Numbered from the stretch's first letter, positions 17,390-26,288 are shown. The stretch is DNA of 55,641 nt from Fastidiosipila sp. (GCA_012837885.1 DUQI01000070.1:1-55641), one strand, 5' to 3'. Program-made: numbers and translations. The notes: generated from the letters alone by a model not told the origin.

Positions 17390-17629
17390 TTATGAGTTAT
17401 CGAAAATGCATTCGTACGAGTCGTCACGCTCGATAAAGACGCATTCGGTGTCTTCGTCGGCCATCTTTTCTTCGTCGAACGGCAGGGTAAAAAAGATCCC
17501 GGTGCCGCAGGACACGGATAGTGCCCTCGGCGCCGGGATCATCTTAGCATGTTGGTCACCTAATTCGAGCAGGCGGCGGTAAAAACACTGCGCGCCGAAA
17601 AAGGTGTGAAAGGTCGCAATATAGTTCAC
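17390..17629 (-). CDS. DUF3343 family protein (putative Se/S carrier)
   Basis: 79 aa. Members of this family resemble a small alpha/beta carrier and occur next to YedF/YedE and selenium genes. The conserved region APRALSVSCGTGIFF is present, with Cys at the position that in some relatives is thought to be redox-active or selenium-binding. A second Cys-containing region (GAQCFYRRL) lies near the N terminus. It sits 1 bp after the TusA-like gene and about 60 bp before selA. Confidence 0.85.
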   Translation of the reverse strand: MNYIATFHTFFGAQCFYRRLLELGDQHAKMIPAPRALSVSCGTGIFFTLPFDEEKMADEDTECVFIERDDSYECIFDNS

Positions 17630-17630
17630 G

Positions 17631-17837
17631 CTATTTTGTTATTGTCAGCTCCCACTCGTCGGCGATCGCCTTTTCTTCGACTTTGTACCCGTTGTTTTCC
17701 GCGTAGCGGCGGATGTTTTCCAACGGCGTCATATCACTGACCAGGACGCTCACGGGTAGCGTGCCTTGTTCGAGTGCCTGCTTAGTCAGGATCACCGGTT
17801 CGGGGCAGGACAATCCTCTCGTATCTACTTGGCTCAT
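17631..17837 (-). CDS. TusA/YedF-type selenium or sulfur carrier
   Basis: 68 aa with the SirA/TusA signature VDTRGLSCPEPVILTKQAL, including the CPxP active-site cysteine at residue 11. It corresponds to the N-terminal domain of YedF. With DUF3343 and YedE neighbours it most likely relays selenium (or sulfur) as a Cys-bound persulfide or perselenide. RBS GGAGTG precedes the ATG. Confidence 0.9.
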   Translation of the reverse strand: MSQVDTRGLSCPEPVILTKQALEQGTLPVSVLVSDMTPLENIRRYAENNGYKVEEKAIADEWELTITK

Positions 17838-17867
17838 CTTACTACACTCCTTAATACTTGATGTCTT

Positions 17868-18950
17868 TTATGCCTTGCGGCGGCGAATGTTCGCAAACGC
17901 GATGGCGAGCAGGACGACGAATCCGATTATCACGGCCCAGCGTCCGTTTGCACCGACGCCGCCGGCCGATTCCGCCGTCGCTACGGCTCCGGCCAAGCCG
18001 AAGTTATGCGAGAAGGCCGCACCGGTGATCATGCCGAGTACGGTCAACGCGGAGTCGCTGTTGCCGCTGCCGGCCATCACGATCTGACGCATCGGACAGC
18101 CGCCGAGCAAGGTCGAACCGAAGCCGACCAGACCGAGACCTAATATATTCCAGAGGTGGTCGCTGTGCGCGATCGGTTGTCCGGTGAGCGACAGGTTGAA
18201 ACTGCCCTGCCAGATGTTCGCGATCAAGACGACGACGAACATGGCGATCGTGCCCCAGAGCAGATGCAAGTCCTTGATAAGAAAGACGTCTCTGAATCCG
18301 CCGGCCTGACAAAGTCTCGAGTGTTGCACGAGGGCACCGACGACGAGCGCGATCAGGAACGACCAGAGTACCGGCGCATGCATCGAGCCCGGTCCTGATT
18401 CGGATACGGCCAACACGGTCGCGCCGAGGGCGGCGCCGAGGATGAGCAAGACACCGATCGTCGGGAAGACGAGTCCCTCGCTCAGATGCTGCGCTTCCGA
18501 ACGGCGCAGTGAGAAGCCTTTCTTCAGGAAGACCGTTCCGAGATAGATACCACCGACAAAGCCGATCAGGCCGATCCAGGCATTCAGATCGCCTGCCGCC
18601 ATACGCAGTACCATTCTGAACGGACAGCCGAGGAACGCGAGCGCGCCGATCATGACGAAAGCGCCGATAACGAATCGGGTGATCGGGGCGGACCCGCCTC
18701 GCGGCTTGAATTCGCGTCTGAGCAAAGACAGCGCGAACGCGCCGAGAATCAATCCGGGAATCTCAGGTCTCAGGTACTGTACCGGCGGCGCTTTATGCAG
18801 TTGCAGGGCGCCGGCCGTATCGCGTAGGAAACAGGCGATACAAAACCCCATGTTGCCGGGGTTTCCGAGATGTTGCAAGATGACCGCAGCAAGACCGGCG
18901 ACTGCGCCGGCGATGATGATGATCAACGTGGCTTTTCTTTTTGTTGACAT
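17868..18950 (-). CDS. yedE: YedE-family putative selenium transporter
   Basis: Polytopic membrane protein (360 aa) of the YeeE/YedE family. It has about ten hydrophobic segments and repeated conserved cysteine motifs: FCIACFLRD, FLGCPFRM and LLGGCPMRQ, thought to pass the chalcogen through the membrane. The YedE branch that neighbours YedF/DUF3343/Sel genes is believed to import selenium. ATG 18950 is preferred over the longer track start because GAGGAGTG sits just upstream. First gene of the operon yedE-tusA-DUF3343-selA-selB. Confidence 0.92.
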   Translation of the reverse strand: MSTKRKATLIIIIAGAVAGLAAVILQHLGNPGNMGFCIACFLRDTAGALQLHKAPPVQYLRPEIPGLILGAFALSLLRREFKPRGGSAPITRFVIGAFVMIGALAFLGCPFRMVLRMAAGDLNAWIGLIGFVGGIYLGTVFLKKGFSLRRSEAQHLSEGLVFPTIGVLLILGAALGATVLAVSESGPGSMHAPVLWSFLIALVVGALVQHSRLCQAGGFRDVFLIKDLHLLWGTIAMFVVVLIANIWQGSFNLSLTGQPIAHSDHLWNILGLGLVGFGSTLLGGCPMRQIVMAGSGNSDSALTVLGMITGAAFSHNFGLAGAVATAESAGGVGANGRWAVIIGFVVLLAIAFANIRRRKA

Positions 18951-19077
18951 GAAGTAACACTCCTCATACAAATAGTCATGTCCAAGTATATGCGATTTAC
19001 TTAACAACAAATATTTGATTGTTTAATATTTAGGCCGGTCATTATAAAGGATCGGGAAAATGGTCTGATGGACTCGG

Positions 19078-19086
19078 TGATATGAT
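19078..19086 (+). promoter_or_regulatory. Candidate extended -10 promoter of the class V aminotransferase
   Basis: TGATATGAT, about 40 bp before the TTG start. The same TGA-TAT motif recurs at several gene starts in this window. Confidence 0.4.
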
Positions 19087-19124
19087 GAACGTTGATACGA
19101 AGATGACTTTGTCGGAGGTGTTCC

Positions 19125-20261
19125 TTGATCAATCTGAATCAGGCGGCCAGTTCGTTTCCCAAGGCGCCCGGTGTGGCGGACGCCGTTCACCGGTATCTCG
19201 CGGAAGGTGCTTTTAACGTGCAGCGCGGCGGCGGTGCGGAATCGCTCGCTGTCGGCGATGTCGTCTTCGATACGAGACGGCTCCTCGCGTCCTTTTTCGG
19301 TGCGAAAAGTCCGAAGCAGGTGTGCTTTACGGCCGGCGTCACAGCCGCCTTAAATATGATCGTGTACTCCTGGCTCAATCCCGGCGACCATGTGATCTGC
19401 TCGTCGCTCGAACATAACGCCGTACTGAGGCCATTGGCTTTTTCCAAAACGAGAGGCATCGACTATTCGCTTGTCGAAGCCGCCAAAGACGGGACGGTCA
19501 CCGCTTCTCAGTTTGCCGACCTGATCAGACCGGATACACGCGCCGTGATCATCACGACGGCCTCGAATGTCTGCGGAACGATCCTGCCTCTTTCCGATAT
19601 CGCGGCGTTGTGCCGCGACCGTTCGATCGCCTTGATCGTAGACAGCGCACAGACGGCCGGTGACATGCCTTTGTCGCTCGAAGACGGCATCGACGCCATC
19701 TGTTTTACCGGACATAAGGGACTTCTCGGTCCGCAGGGCATCGGCGGCATCGTCATGTCGCCGTCTTTCGGTGAAGCGATCCGGCCGTTTATCTACGGCG
19801 GCACCGGCAGCCGATCCGACTCGCTCGATATGCCGGTAAGGCTGCCGGACAAGCTCGAGGCCGGTACCTTGAATCTGCCGGGTATTGTCGGTCTGAAAGC
19901 GGCGATCGAGTATATTCTCGATGTCGGCATGGATTATCTGGCTGCGCCTAAGCGGGATCTGACTTCGCGCTTTTTGGAAGGTGTGAAGGCTATACCAGGC
20001 GTTCGCGTCATCGGTCCGGCAGATCCCAGCCGCCAGGTGGCGGTCGTCTCGATCGATGTACCGGCGATGGACAATGCGCTCGTTGCGGCGGCACTCGCCG
20101 AAAAAGGTGTGTTGACGAGATCGGGCCTTCATTGCGCGCCGCTCGCCCATCAGTCGCTCGGCACGTTTCCGGAAGGCACCGTGCGATTTTCCTTCGGCTC
20201 TTTTAATACGGCAGAGGAGATCGATGAAGCGCTGAACGCACTCGAATCGATCGTTACTTGA
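19125..20261 (+). CDS. Class V aminotransferase, cysteine desulfurase / selenocysteine lyase-like
   Basis: PLP enzyme of 378 aa. N-terminal NLNQAASSFPKAPGV, the cofactor lysine in CFTGHKGLLGPQG, and the C-terminal active-site cysteine in RSGLHCAPLAH identify it as the cysteine desulfurase/selenocysteine lyase group. Located beside selD and the yedE-selAB operon, it may liberate selenium from selenocysteine or supply a persulfide carrier. TTG start behind GGAGGTG. It overlaps the convergent selD by 8 bp. Confidence 0.9.
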   Translation: MINLNQAASSFPKAPGVADAVHRYLAEGAFNVQRGGGAESLAVGDVVFDTRRLLASFFGAKSPKQVCFTAGVTAALNMIVYSWLNPGDHVICSSLEHNAVLRPLAFSKTRGIDYSLVEAAKDGTVTASQFADLIRPDTRAVIITTASNVCGTILPLSDIAALCRDRSIALIVDSAQTAGDMPLSLEDGIDAICFTGHKGLLGPQGIGGIVMSPSFGEAIRPFIYGGTGSRSDSLDMPVRLPDKLEAGTLNLPGIVGLKAAIEYILDVGMDYLAAPKRDLTSRFLEGVKAIPGVRVIGPADPSRQVAVVSIDVPAMDNALVAAALAEKGVLTRSGLHCAPLAHQSLGTFPEGTVRFSFGSFNTAEEIDEALNALESIVT

Positions 20262-21294
20262 CGTAGACGGCGTGACTTGATCTTTGCTTAAACTGTCCGA
20301 TAACGACGCCTGATTCACCGGCGCCTTCCAGCCGTTTGAGCAGGGTGTCGGCGTCTTTTTCAGAGATCGCGATCAACAGGCCGCCTGAAGTCTGCGGATC
20401 GAATAAGATGTCGACGATCTCTCTTTTCGCTTCGTTGGATATCTCAATGCTGTCTTTCAGGAAGTCTCTGTTTCGGTAGGCGCCGCCCGGGATGATGCCG
20501 TCCTTGGCGAACGCGATCGCGTGGTTCAGTAGCGGCACGTTCTGGCTTATAACGGTCGCGCTCAGATCGCTGCCGGTCGCCATCTCGGCGAGATGACCGA
20601 GCAGACCGAAACCGGTGACGTCGGTACAGGCGGAAGGCGAGAGCGTCTGCATCGCTTCGGCCGCGTATTTATTGAGGTGTGCCATCGTTTTGATGACCAG
20701 CTTTTCCGTCTCTTTATCGAGCAAATCGGCACCGAGTGCCGTCGTCAGGATGCCGCTGCCGAGTGCCTTGGTCAGAATAATCAGGTCGCCTTCTTTGGCG
20801 CCGCTGTTCGTTCTGACCTGATCGGGATGCGCGTAGCCGGTGACGGCCATGCCGTACTTCGGTTCCGGATCTTCGATGCTGTGTCCACCGGCGATGATCA
20901 CGCCGGCTTCCATCGCTTTGTCGGCACCGCCTGCCAGAATGGCGCGGATCACATCTTTCGACATCGATTCAGCGACACAGAGCAGGTTCAACGCCGTCTT
21001 CGGTTCGCCGCCCATGGCATACACGTCGCTGATCGAGTTGGCCGCGGCGATCTGGCCGAACTCGTACGGGTCGTCGACGATCGGCGGGAAGAAGTCGATC
21101 GTCTGGATCACGGCAAGGTCAGGCCTCACGACGTATACGGATGCATCGTCGCTACTGTCAAACCCGACAATCAGTTTGTCGTCTTTTATACGGTCGAGGC
21201 CGCACAGGAGTTCAGACAGGACACCCGGTCCCAGTTTCGCTCCTCAGCCGCCTGCGGATGTCATTTCCGTGAGACGAACCTTCTCGCTCGACAT
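20254..21294 (-). CDS. selD: Selenophosphate synthetase SelD, itself a selenoprotein
   Basis: Makes selenophosphate from selenide and ATP. The track shows only a 291-aa fragment beginning at 21129, but the frame continues upstream through a TGA (21246-21244) to ATG 21294, which has GGAGG upstream. The full protein is 346 aa with Sec17 in the active-site motif SAGGUGAK; other species have Cys there. Family features include VGFDSSDDA, TIDFFPPIVDDPYEFG and PQTSGGLL. A hairpin starting 12 nt after the UGA fits a SECIS, at the same distance as in grdB. Its own supply of selenophosphate thus depends on selenium incorporation. Confidence 0.95.
21219..21231 (-). promoter_or_regulatory. Candidate SECIS hairpin of selD
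   Basis: On the minus strand GGAC pairs with GTCC around a CGGGT loop. The central loop G lies about 19 nt after the UGA, the same distance as in grdB. The stem is short (4 bp plus a possible G-U). Confidence 0.45.
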
Positions 21295-21355
21295 CTATGC
21301 CTCCTTTACACCGGTGTCGATCATGACACTGATGTGCATCACTTTTGTTCGGCTC

Positions 21356-21364
21356 ATCTTACCA
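21356..21364 (-). promoter_or_regulatory. Candidate extended -10 promoter of selD
   Basis: The minus strand reads TGGTAAGAT (TG-N-TAAGAT) about 60 bp before the selD ATG. Confidence 0.35.
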
Positions 21365-21436
21365 TTAAAACAGAGGCGGGGCGCATACAGCCGGTACATG
21401 CGGCCGTTGGAACCAATCAAGCGTGTAAGCCGTCTA

Positions 21437-21445
21437 TGATATACT
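21437..21445 (+). promoter_or_regulatory. Candidate promoter of the walRK-like operon
   Basis: TGATATACT, an extended -10 element 32 bp before the response regulator start. No convincing -35. Confidence 0.5.
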
Positions 21446-21476
21446 TAGACATCATTTCATCAACTGTGAGGTCCGT

Positions 21477-22190
21477 ATGAGCGCACGCATTTTAATCGTT
21501 GACGACGAGCATAATATCGTGGATATTTTGCGCGAGAATCTGGTGCGCGAGGGGTATGAGACGATCGAAGCGTACGACGGCGAGGAAGCCGTGCACAAGG
21601 CGCTGAACGACAATCCGGATCTCGTCTTGCTCGATACGATGCTGCCTCGTCTGAACGGTTTCGATGTCTGTCGCCGGGTGCGGCAGGAATCGTCCGTGCC
21701 GATCGTCATGTTGACTGCGAAAAGTGAAGAGATCGACAAAGTGCTGGGTCTCGAGCTCGGGGCCGATGACTACATTACCAAGCCGTTTTCGGTACGTGAG
21801 GTATTGGCTAGAGTGAAGGCGCAGTTGAGGCGCGTCAGCCTCTCCGAAGCCGATTATCAGGGAGCCGGCAAGGATCTCGTCTTCGGCGATCTGGTCATCG
21901 ATCAGGAAGCGTATCAGGTGCGTTTCAAGGACCGCATTATTGAACTGACCCTGCGCGAATTTGAACTCGTGCGCTTTCTCGCCCAATATGCCGGCCAGGT
22001 GTTTACCCGCGAGGTACTGCTCGACAAAGTCTGGGATTATGAATATTTCGGCGATGTGCGCACCGTCGATGTCACGGTGCGGCGGACCAGAGAGAAGCTG
22101 GAACCGGATCAATCGCATTACCGCTACATTCTGACCAAGCGCGGCGTCGGCTACTATTTCAACAAGGATGCGGGCAAACTAGAGGAGTGA
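21477..22190 (+). CDS. OmpR/PhoB-family response regulator, WalR-like
   Basis: 237 aa. Receiver domain with acidic pocket VDDEH and phospho-acceptor Asp53 in LLDTMLPRLNGF, then a C-terminal winged helix (REFELVRFLAQYAGQVFTREVLLDKVWDY ... RTVDVTVRRTREKLE). The adjacent kinase and nearby MBL hydrolase resembling WalJ suggest WalR (cell-wall homeostasis), but PhoP/PhoB is also possible. RBS GTGAGGTCC; the kinase starts 5 bp later. Confidence 0.93.
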   Translation: MSARILIVDDEHNIVDILRENLVREGYETIEAYDGEEAVHKALNDNPDLVLLDTMLPRLNGFDVCRRVRQESSVPIVMLTAKSEEIDKVLGLELGADDYITKPFSVREVLARVKAQLRRVSLSEADYQGAGKDLVFGDLVIDQEAYQVRFKDRIIELTLREFELVRFLAQYAGQVFTREVLLDKVWDYEYFGDVRTVDVTVRRTREKLEPDQSHYRYILTKRGVGYYFNKDAGKLEE

Positions 22191-22194
22191 TTTT

Positions 22195-23493
22195 ATGGCG
22201 GTTATCGCAGCGACCAAGGTCGGCAGCATAATCGCGGTTACGGCTGTCCTCACCGCGGCAGTCATGGCTCTTGGTTTTATTTTGCTTTATCAGTTTCGCG
22301 TCAGACGGCGCATCTCACGCCTGCTCGGCGTCATCAGTCAGGTTTCAGGTGAAAGTACGGAAGTGCGTGCCGTGTTGGCGGCTTTAGATATCGGTGTTAT
22401 CGCCTACGGCAGTAACGACCGGCTGTTGACGATGAATCGCATGGCGGCCAATCTCTTGCCAGAAATACCGGAGACCTTGTCCGATTTCTTCTCGCTCTAC
22501 GGCGAGGACAACGGTATGAAAGCGTCGATGTTTTTAGGCTCGAGTACGCTGGTCGGCACGATTCCGACCGGCGGCCGCACCCTGGTCGTCACCGTCCAGA
22601 GGCGTGCGCTCGATCAGGCGCGCTTGTCCGGTCATATCGTGATGATCCGCGACATTTCAGCCGAAGAGAGAGAAGAGACGAGACGCAAAGAATTCGTCGC
22701 GAACGTGTCGCACGAATTGAAGACGCCACTAACGACGATTAAGACGTACAGCGAATCGCTGCTCGACTGGGGCATTGACGAAAAAGACAAAGACGCACTG
22801 AAAAAAGATGTGACCCGTCTTTACGATGACTCAATCCGTATGGAGCAGTTGATTGAAGACCTGCTGTTGCTCTCGTCACTCGACAGCAGAGGGCTTTATC
22901 TCAAAGTCGAGACACTCGATTTTGCCGGTCTCGTGCGGGCGGCGACGGAACGCATGCAGCTGATGGCGGAAGAAAAAGGCGTCGACTTGAACTGCGTCGT
23001 CGTGGCGCATATACCGAAGGTACTCGGCGACCGCGCGTCGCTCGAACGCATCGTGATCAATCTTTTGTCGAATGCGATCAAGTATACGGAGCCGGGTGGT
23101 GAGATCTACGCCTATGTCGGTACGATCGTCGACGACGTGTACGTCAAGGTCAAAGACTCCGGCCAGGGTATTCCGCGTGAACACCATGAACAGATATTTA
23201 AGCGGTTTTATCGAGTCGACAACACCGGTTCACGTCGTTTCGGGGGAACCGGACTCGGCCTCTCGATCGTGCGAGAACTCGCCGATCTACATCGTGGTAA
23301 GATTGAACTGAAAAGTGAGCCGGGCAGAGGCAGCGAATTCACGCTTTTGATTCCCGGCAAAAGAAAATTACTGCGCGATACGCGCACCATGTTGCTCGAG
23401 GGTTCGCGGCCGATCGATGCGGTCGGCAGGGCGGCTGCCGAGGAGATTGAGGCGAACGAAGTATTGCCGGTCACGGCGCCGCTTGAAAAATAA
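22195..23493 (+). CDS. Sensor histidine kinase, WalK/PhoR-like
   Basis: 432 aa. One N-terminal membrane segment (about residues 10-32), a short cytosolic PAS-like region (55-155), a HisKA domain with phospho-acceptor His173 (FVANVSHELKTPLTT), and a HATPase domain with NLLSNAIKYTEPGG, DSGQGIPREH and GGTGLGLSIV. Unlike WalK of Bacillus it has no second membrane helix or extracellular loop, resembling clostridial PhoR/WalK proteins. Last about 40 residues form an uncharacterised tail. Confidence 0.92.
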   Translation: MAVIAATKVGSIIAVTAVLTAAVMALGFILLYQFRVRRRISRLLGVISQVSGESTEVRAVLAALDIGVIAYGSNDRLLTMNRMAANLLPEIPETLSDFFSLYGEDNGMKASMFLGSSTLVGTIPTGGRTLVVTVQRRALDQARLSGHIVMIRDISAEEREETRRKEFVANVSHELKTPLTTIKTYSESLLDWGIDEKDKDALKKDVTRLYDDSIRMEQLIEDLLLLSSLDSRGLYLKVETLDFAGLVRAATERMQLMAEEKGVDLNCVVVAHIPKVLGDRASLERIVINLLSNAIKYTEPGGEIYAYVGTIVDDVYVKVKDSGQGIPREHHEQIFKRFYRVDNTGSRRFGGTGLGLSIVRELADLHRGKIELKSEPGRGSEFTLLIPGKRKLLRDTRTMLLEGSRPIDAVGRAAAEEIEANEVLPVTAPLEK

Positions 23494-23574
23494 TGCTAAA
23501 ACGAGGACAATAAGCAGTTAGGCGGACGTCGCTAATACCGGGCCGCCATTTATTTAGGAATTTGAGGGTTAGAT

Positions 23575-24846
23575 TTGGACCATTATGTGATCACAGGTGG
23601 AACGAGGCTGGAGGGCGTTGTCCCGATTTCCGGTTCGAAAAATGCCGCGCTGGCGATCGTCGCAGCCGCCATGGTGCTGGACGGACCGTGTCGCATTGAT
23701 AACCTGCCTGAAGTCAGAGACATCAATCTGCTTTTAGAGATTTGCCAGAGCATCGGCGCGACGATTGAGTTCGAAAAACCGGGAACGGTCTTCATCGACG
23801 CGACGACGATCAATACGCATGAGGCGACGGAACCGATCGTCAGTTCGCTGCGCGGTTCCTATTATCTGATGGGCGCACTGCTCGGCCGCTTCGGTAAGGC
23901 GAAGACCTCGATGCCGGGCGGCTGTAATTTCGGCAACCGGCCGATCGATCTGCACTTGAAAGGGTTTGCGGCACTCGGTGCTTCATCCGACGTCACCTAC
24001 GGTCATGTCAATCTGGAATGCAGTAAGTTAAAAGGCGGCAGCGTCTTTTTAGATCAGGTCAGTGTCGGTGCGACCGTCAACATCATGTTGGCGGCGTGTA
24101 AAGCCGAAGGCCTGACCGTGATCGATAACGCGGCGAGAGAGCCGCATATCGTCGACCTCGCGAACTTTCTGAATACGATGGGCGCCGATATCCGCGGCGC
24201 CGGCACCGATGTGATCCGGATCAACGGCAAGGCGACCTTGCCGGCCAACAAAGACTATATGATCATTCCCGATCAGATCGAAGCCGGCACCTATATGATG
24301 CTCGCCCCGTTAACGAGAGGCGACATCACGGTGACCAACGTCATCCCGAAGCATATGGAACCGCTGACGGCCAAGCTTTTGGAAATGGGATCGACCGTCG
24401 AAGAAGGCGAAGATTCGATCCGTGTGATTCACGACGCGTCGACGCCGCTCGTCGGCACGAGTTTCAAGACGATGCCGTACCCCGGCTATCCGACCGACCT
24501 GCAGCCGCAGGCGACGTGCCTGCTCTGCTTTGCCGAAGGCGGTGGACGCATGATCGAAAACGTCTGGGAAAACCGCTATCAGTTCGTCGATGATCTGAAG
24601 AAGATGGGAGCGTCGATTCTGATCTCCGGACGATTGGCCGTGGTCCAAAAGGCTGTCCTGACCGGAGCATCGGTGAAAGCGAACGACCTGCGCGCCGGCG
24701 CGGCGATGGTCATGGCCGGATTGATGGCACTCGGTGAGACGCGCGTCTTCGATATCATCCGCATCGAACGCGGCTATGAGAAGTTTATTGAGAAACTGAA
24801 GGGGATCGGTGCCAAGATCGAACGCGAATCGGTCTTAGTCCCATGA
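23575..24846 (+). CDS. murA: UDP-N-acetylglucosamine 1-carboxyvinyltransferase MurA
   Basis: First committed step of peptidoglycan synthesis: PEP transfer to UDP-GlcNAc. 423 aa with GSKNAALA near the N terminus and the fosfomycin-target cysteine in MPGGCNFGNRPIDLH (Cys117). TTG start; the upstream GAGGGTTAG is a modest Shine-Dalgarno site. Overlaps the next gene by 4 bp. The position after the walRK-like pair fits envelope control. Confidence 0.94.
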   Translation: MDHYVITGGTRLEGVVPISGSKNAALAIVAAAMVLDGPCRIDNLPEVRDINLLLEICQSIGATIEFEKPGTVFIDATTINTHEATEPIVSSLRGSYYLMGALLGRFGKAKTSMPGGCNFGNRPIDLHLKGFAALGASSDVTYGHVNLECSKLKGGSVFLDQVSVGATVNIMLAACKAEGLTVIDNAAREPHIVDLANFLNTMGADIRGAGTDVIRINGKATLPANKDYMIIPDQIEAGTYMMLAPLTRGDITVTNVIPKHMEPLTAKLLEMGSTVEEGEDSIRVIHDASTPLVGTSFKTMPYPGYPTDLQPQATCLLCFAEGGGRMIENVWENRYQFVDDLKKMGASILISGRLAVVQKAVLTGASVKANDLRAGAAMVMAGLMALGETRVFDIIRIERGYEKFIEKLKGIGAKIERESVLVP

Positions 24847-25634
24847 TTGAAAGTTACGCCTTACGTTCAGGTAGCAGCGGCAACTGTATCTATGTCGGTG
24901 AGAAAGGCCGCGGCCTGATTATCGATGCCGGCATCACCGGTAAGGCGTTTTTAGCGTCGCTCGCAGCCAACGGTCTGTCACCAGACCGGATCGAGGGCAT
25001 CGTCATCACGCATGAACATATCGACCATGTGTCGGGACTCGGCGTATTGCTTCGTCGTCACCGGATTCCACTCTATATCAGTGAAGATACGTGGCTCGGC
25101 ACGGCGCCGAAGATCGGTGAGGTCGACCAGTCCTTGATCCGCCTGATCGAACCGGGTGTGCCTTTTGAAGTAGGCGCCTTATCGCTGACCGGCATATCGG
25201 TGCCGCATGACGCCGCCGATCCGATGGCTTTCAAGATTGAAGGCGAATGCGGTAACGTCTCGGTCTGCACCGACATCGGTTATCTCGACAGCAAGGTGCT
25301 GGAATCACTCGCCGGCAGTCGTCTGCTCTATCTGGAAGCCAATTACGATGATTTCATGCTGGCCAACGGACCATACTCGAGAATGTTGAAAAAACGCATC
25401 CGCGGCCATTACGGACATCTCTCGAATGAGGCATGCGGCGAAGCGCTGATCGAGTTCGTCAAACGCGGCACGACGGAGATTGTTTTGTCGCATCTGTCAC
25501 AGGACAACAATCTACCGCAGATCGCCGAGCGCACGGTGAACGGCTTTCTCGATATGATCGGGGCGAAAGAAGGTACCGACTACCGTTTGAACGTGGCGAG
25601 GCGCTACGACTGTTCGCCGATGTGTCGTTTCTGA
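24843..25634 (+). CDS. MBL-fold metallohydrolase, WalJ/YycJ-like
   Basis: 263 aa. The N terminus ALRSGSSGNCIYV and metal motif THEHIDHVSG are characteristic of the YycJ/WalJ group, which occurs in walRK operons and is linked to cell-wall control or DNA metabolism. The MBL motif HLS is at the C-terminal half (SHLSQDNNLP). Coupled by ATGA overlaps with murA and rlmH. Confidence 0.9.
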   Translation: MIESYALRSGSSGNCIYVGEKGRGLIIDAGITGKAFLASLAANGLSPDRIEGIVITHEHIDHVSGLGVLLRRHRIPLYISEDTWLGTAPKIGEVDQSLIRLIEPGVPFEVGALSLTGISVPHDAADPMAFKIEGECGNVSVCTDIGYLDSKVLESLAGSRLLYLEANYDDFMLANGPYSRMLKKRIRGHYGHLSNEACGEALIEFVKRGTTEIVLSHLSQDNNLPQIAERTVNGFLDMIGAKEGTDYRLNVARRYDCSPMCRF

Positions 25635-26101
25635 TGGCCACGCTGACGATCATTGCCTGCGGCCAGATCAAGGAGACATTTTTAAGACAGGCGATCGCCG
25701 AGTATGAAAAACGTCTATCGCGTTATGCGAACGTTCAGATCCTGGAAGTACCGGATGCGCCGGACTCGCTGCCTGAAGCTGTCGCTTTGGAAAAAGAAGC
25801 GGTGGCGATAGAGGGAAAACTGCCCGGCAAAGGTTTTGTCATCGCACTCGATATTCGTGGTAAAACGGTGACCTCAGAACAATTCGCCGAGATTTTGGAC
25901 AGCGGATTCGAGAGGGGACAAGCATCGCTCGTGTTCATCATCGGCGGATCGCGCGGACTGGCGCCTGCGATTTTGCAAAAGTCGGATCTTCGACTGAGTC
26001 TCTCGGCCTTAACTTTTCCGCATCAACTGGCACGTCTCATTTTATTGGAACAGTGTTACCGTGGTTTTCGTATTCTGCGCGATGAACCGTATCACAAGTA
26101 G
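25634..26101 (+). CDS. rlmH: 23S rRNA (pseudouridine1915-N3)-methyltransferase RlmH
   Basis: 155 aa, the usual size. SPOUT methyltransferase with the knot motif FIIGGSRGLAP and the C terminus REPYHK-like (RDEPYHK). The track ORF starting at 25433 is an upstream extension in another protein's frame; ATG 25634 overlaps walJ by one base of the stop and gives the normal N terminus. Methylates helix 69 of 23S rRNA. Confidence 0.94.
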   Translation: MATLTIIACGQIKETFLRQAIAEYEKRLSRYANVQILEVPDAPDSLPEAVALEKEAVAIEGKLPGKGFVIALDIRGKTVTSEQFAEILDSGFERGQASLVFIIGGSRGLAPAILQKSDLRLSLSALTFPHQLARLILLEQCYRGFRILRDEPYHK

Positions 26102-26172
26102 TTCAAGGTCGGTTTTTTGAGATGACCGGCTTGTTGTTTCTTGTTTTTTTCCAAAGAACGCCGATCGCGTAG

Positions 26173-26181
26173 TGATATACT
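26173..26181 (+). promoter_or_regulatory. Candidate promoter of the glmU-pth-mfd operon
   Basis: TGATATACT, identical to the element before the walRK-like pair. It would leave a leader of about 100 nt before glmU. Confidence 0.5.
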
Positions 26182-26198
26182 GAATTGCTGAATGATGC

Positions 26199-26262
26199 GC
26201 ATCGCCGACTCGATTTGATCCGGCGATGCTTTGTCGCGTGGAGACGCGTAAAAAACGCGCGT
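26199..26262 (+). promoter_or_regulatory. Structured leader of glmU
   Basis: GCATCGCCG (26199-26207) pairs perfectly with CGGCGATGC (26221-26229). It is followed by CGCGT/ACGCG (26235-26248), and the second arm could instead pair with CGCGT at 26258-26262. Two alternative folds before a Shine-Dalgarno site (AAAAAAGGAG) suggest attenuation or translational control. No known riboswitch class recognised. Confidence 0.4.
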
Positions 26263-26288
26263 GAACGCATAGAAAAAAGGAGTGTTTT

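Noticed and set aside
20254-21129. SelD as a 291-aa truncated gene
   Set aside because: The frame and family N terminus continue through a Sec UGA to 21294.
20593-21480. 295-aa plus-strand ORF opposite selD
   Set aside because: Shadow of the selD reading frame; composition is Arg/His-rich.
25433-25633. Upstream extension of RlmH in the track
   Set aside because: It overlaps WalJ coding sequence; RlmH has normal length from 25634.
26102-26160. Terminator after rlmH
   Set aside because: The GGTCGG...GACCGGC pairing is imperfect and the T tracts precede rather than follow it, so not annotated as a terminator.
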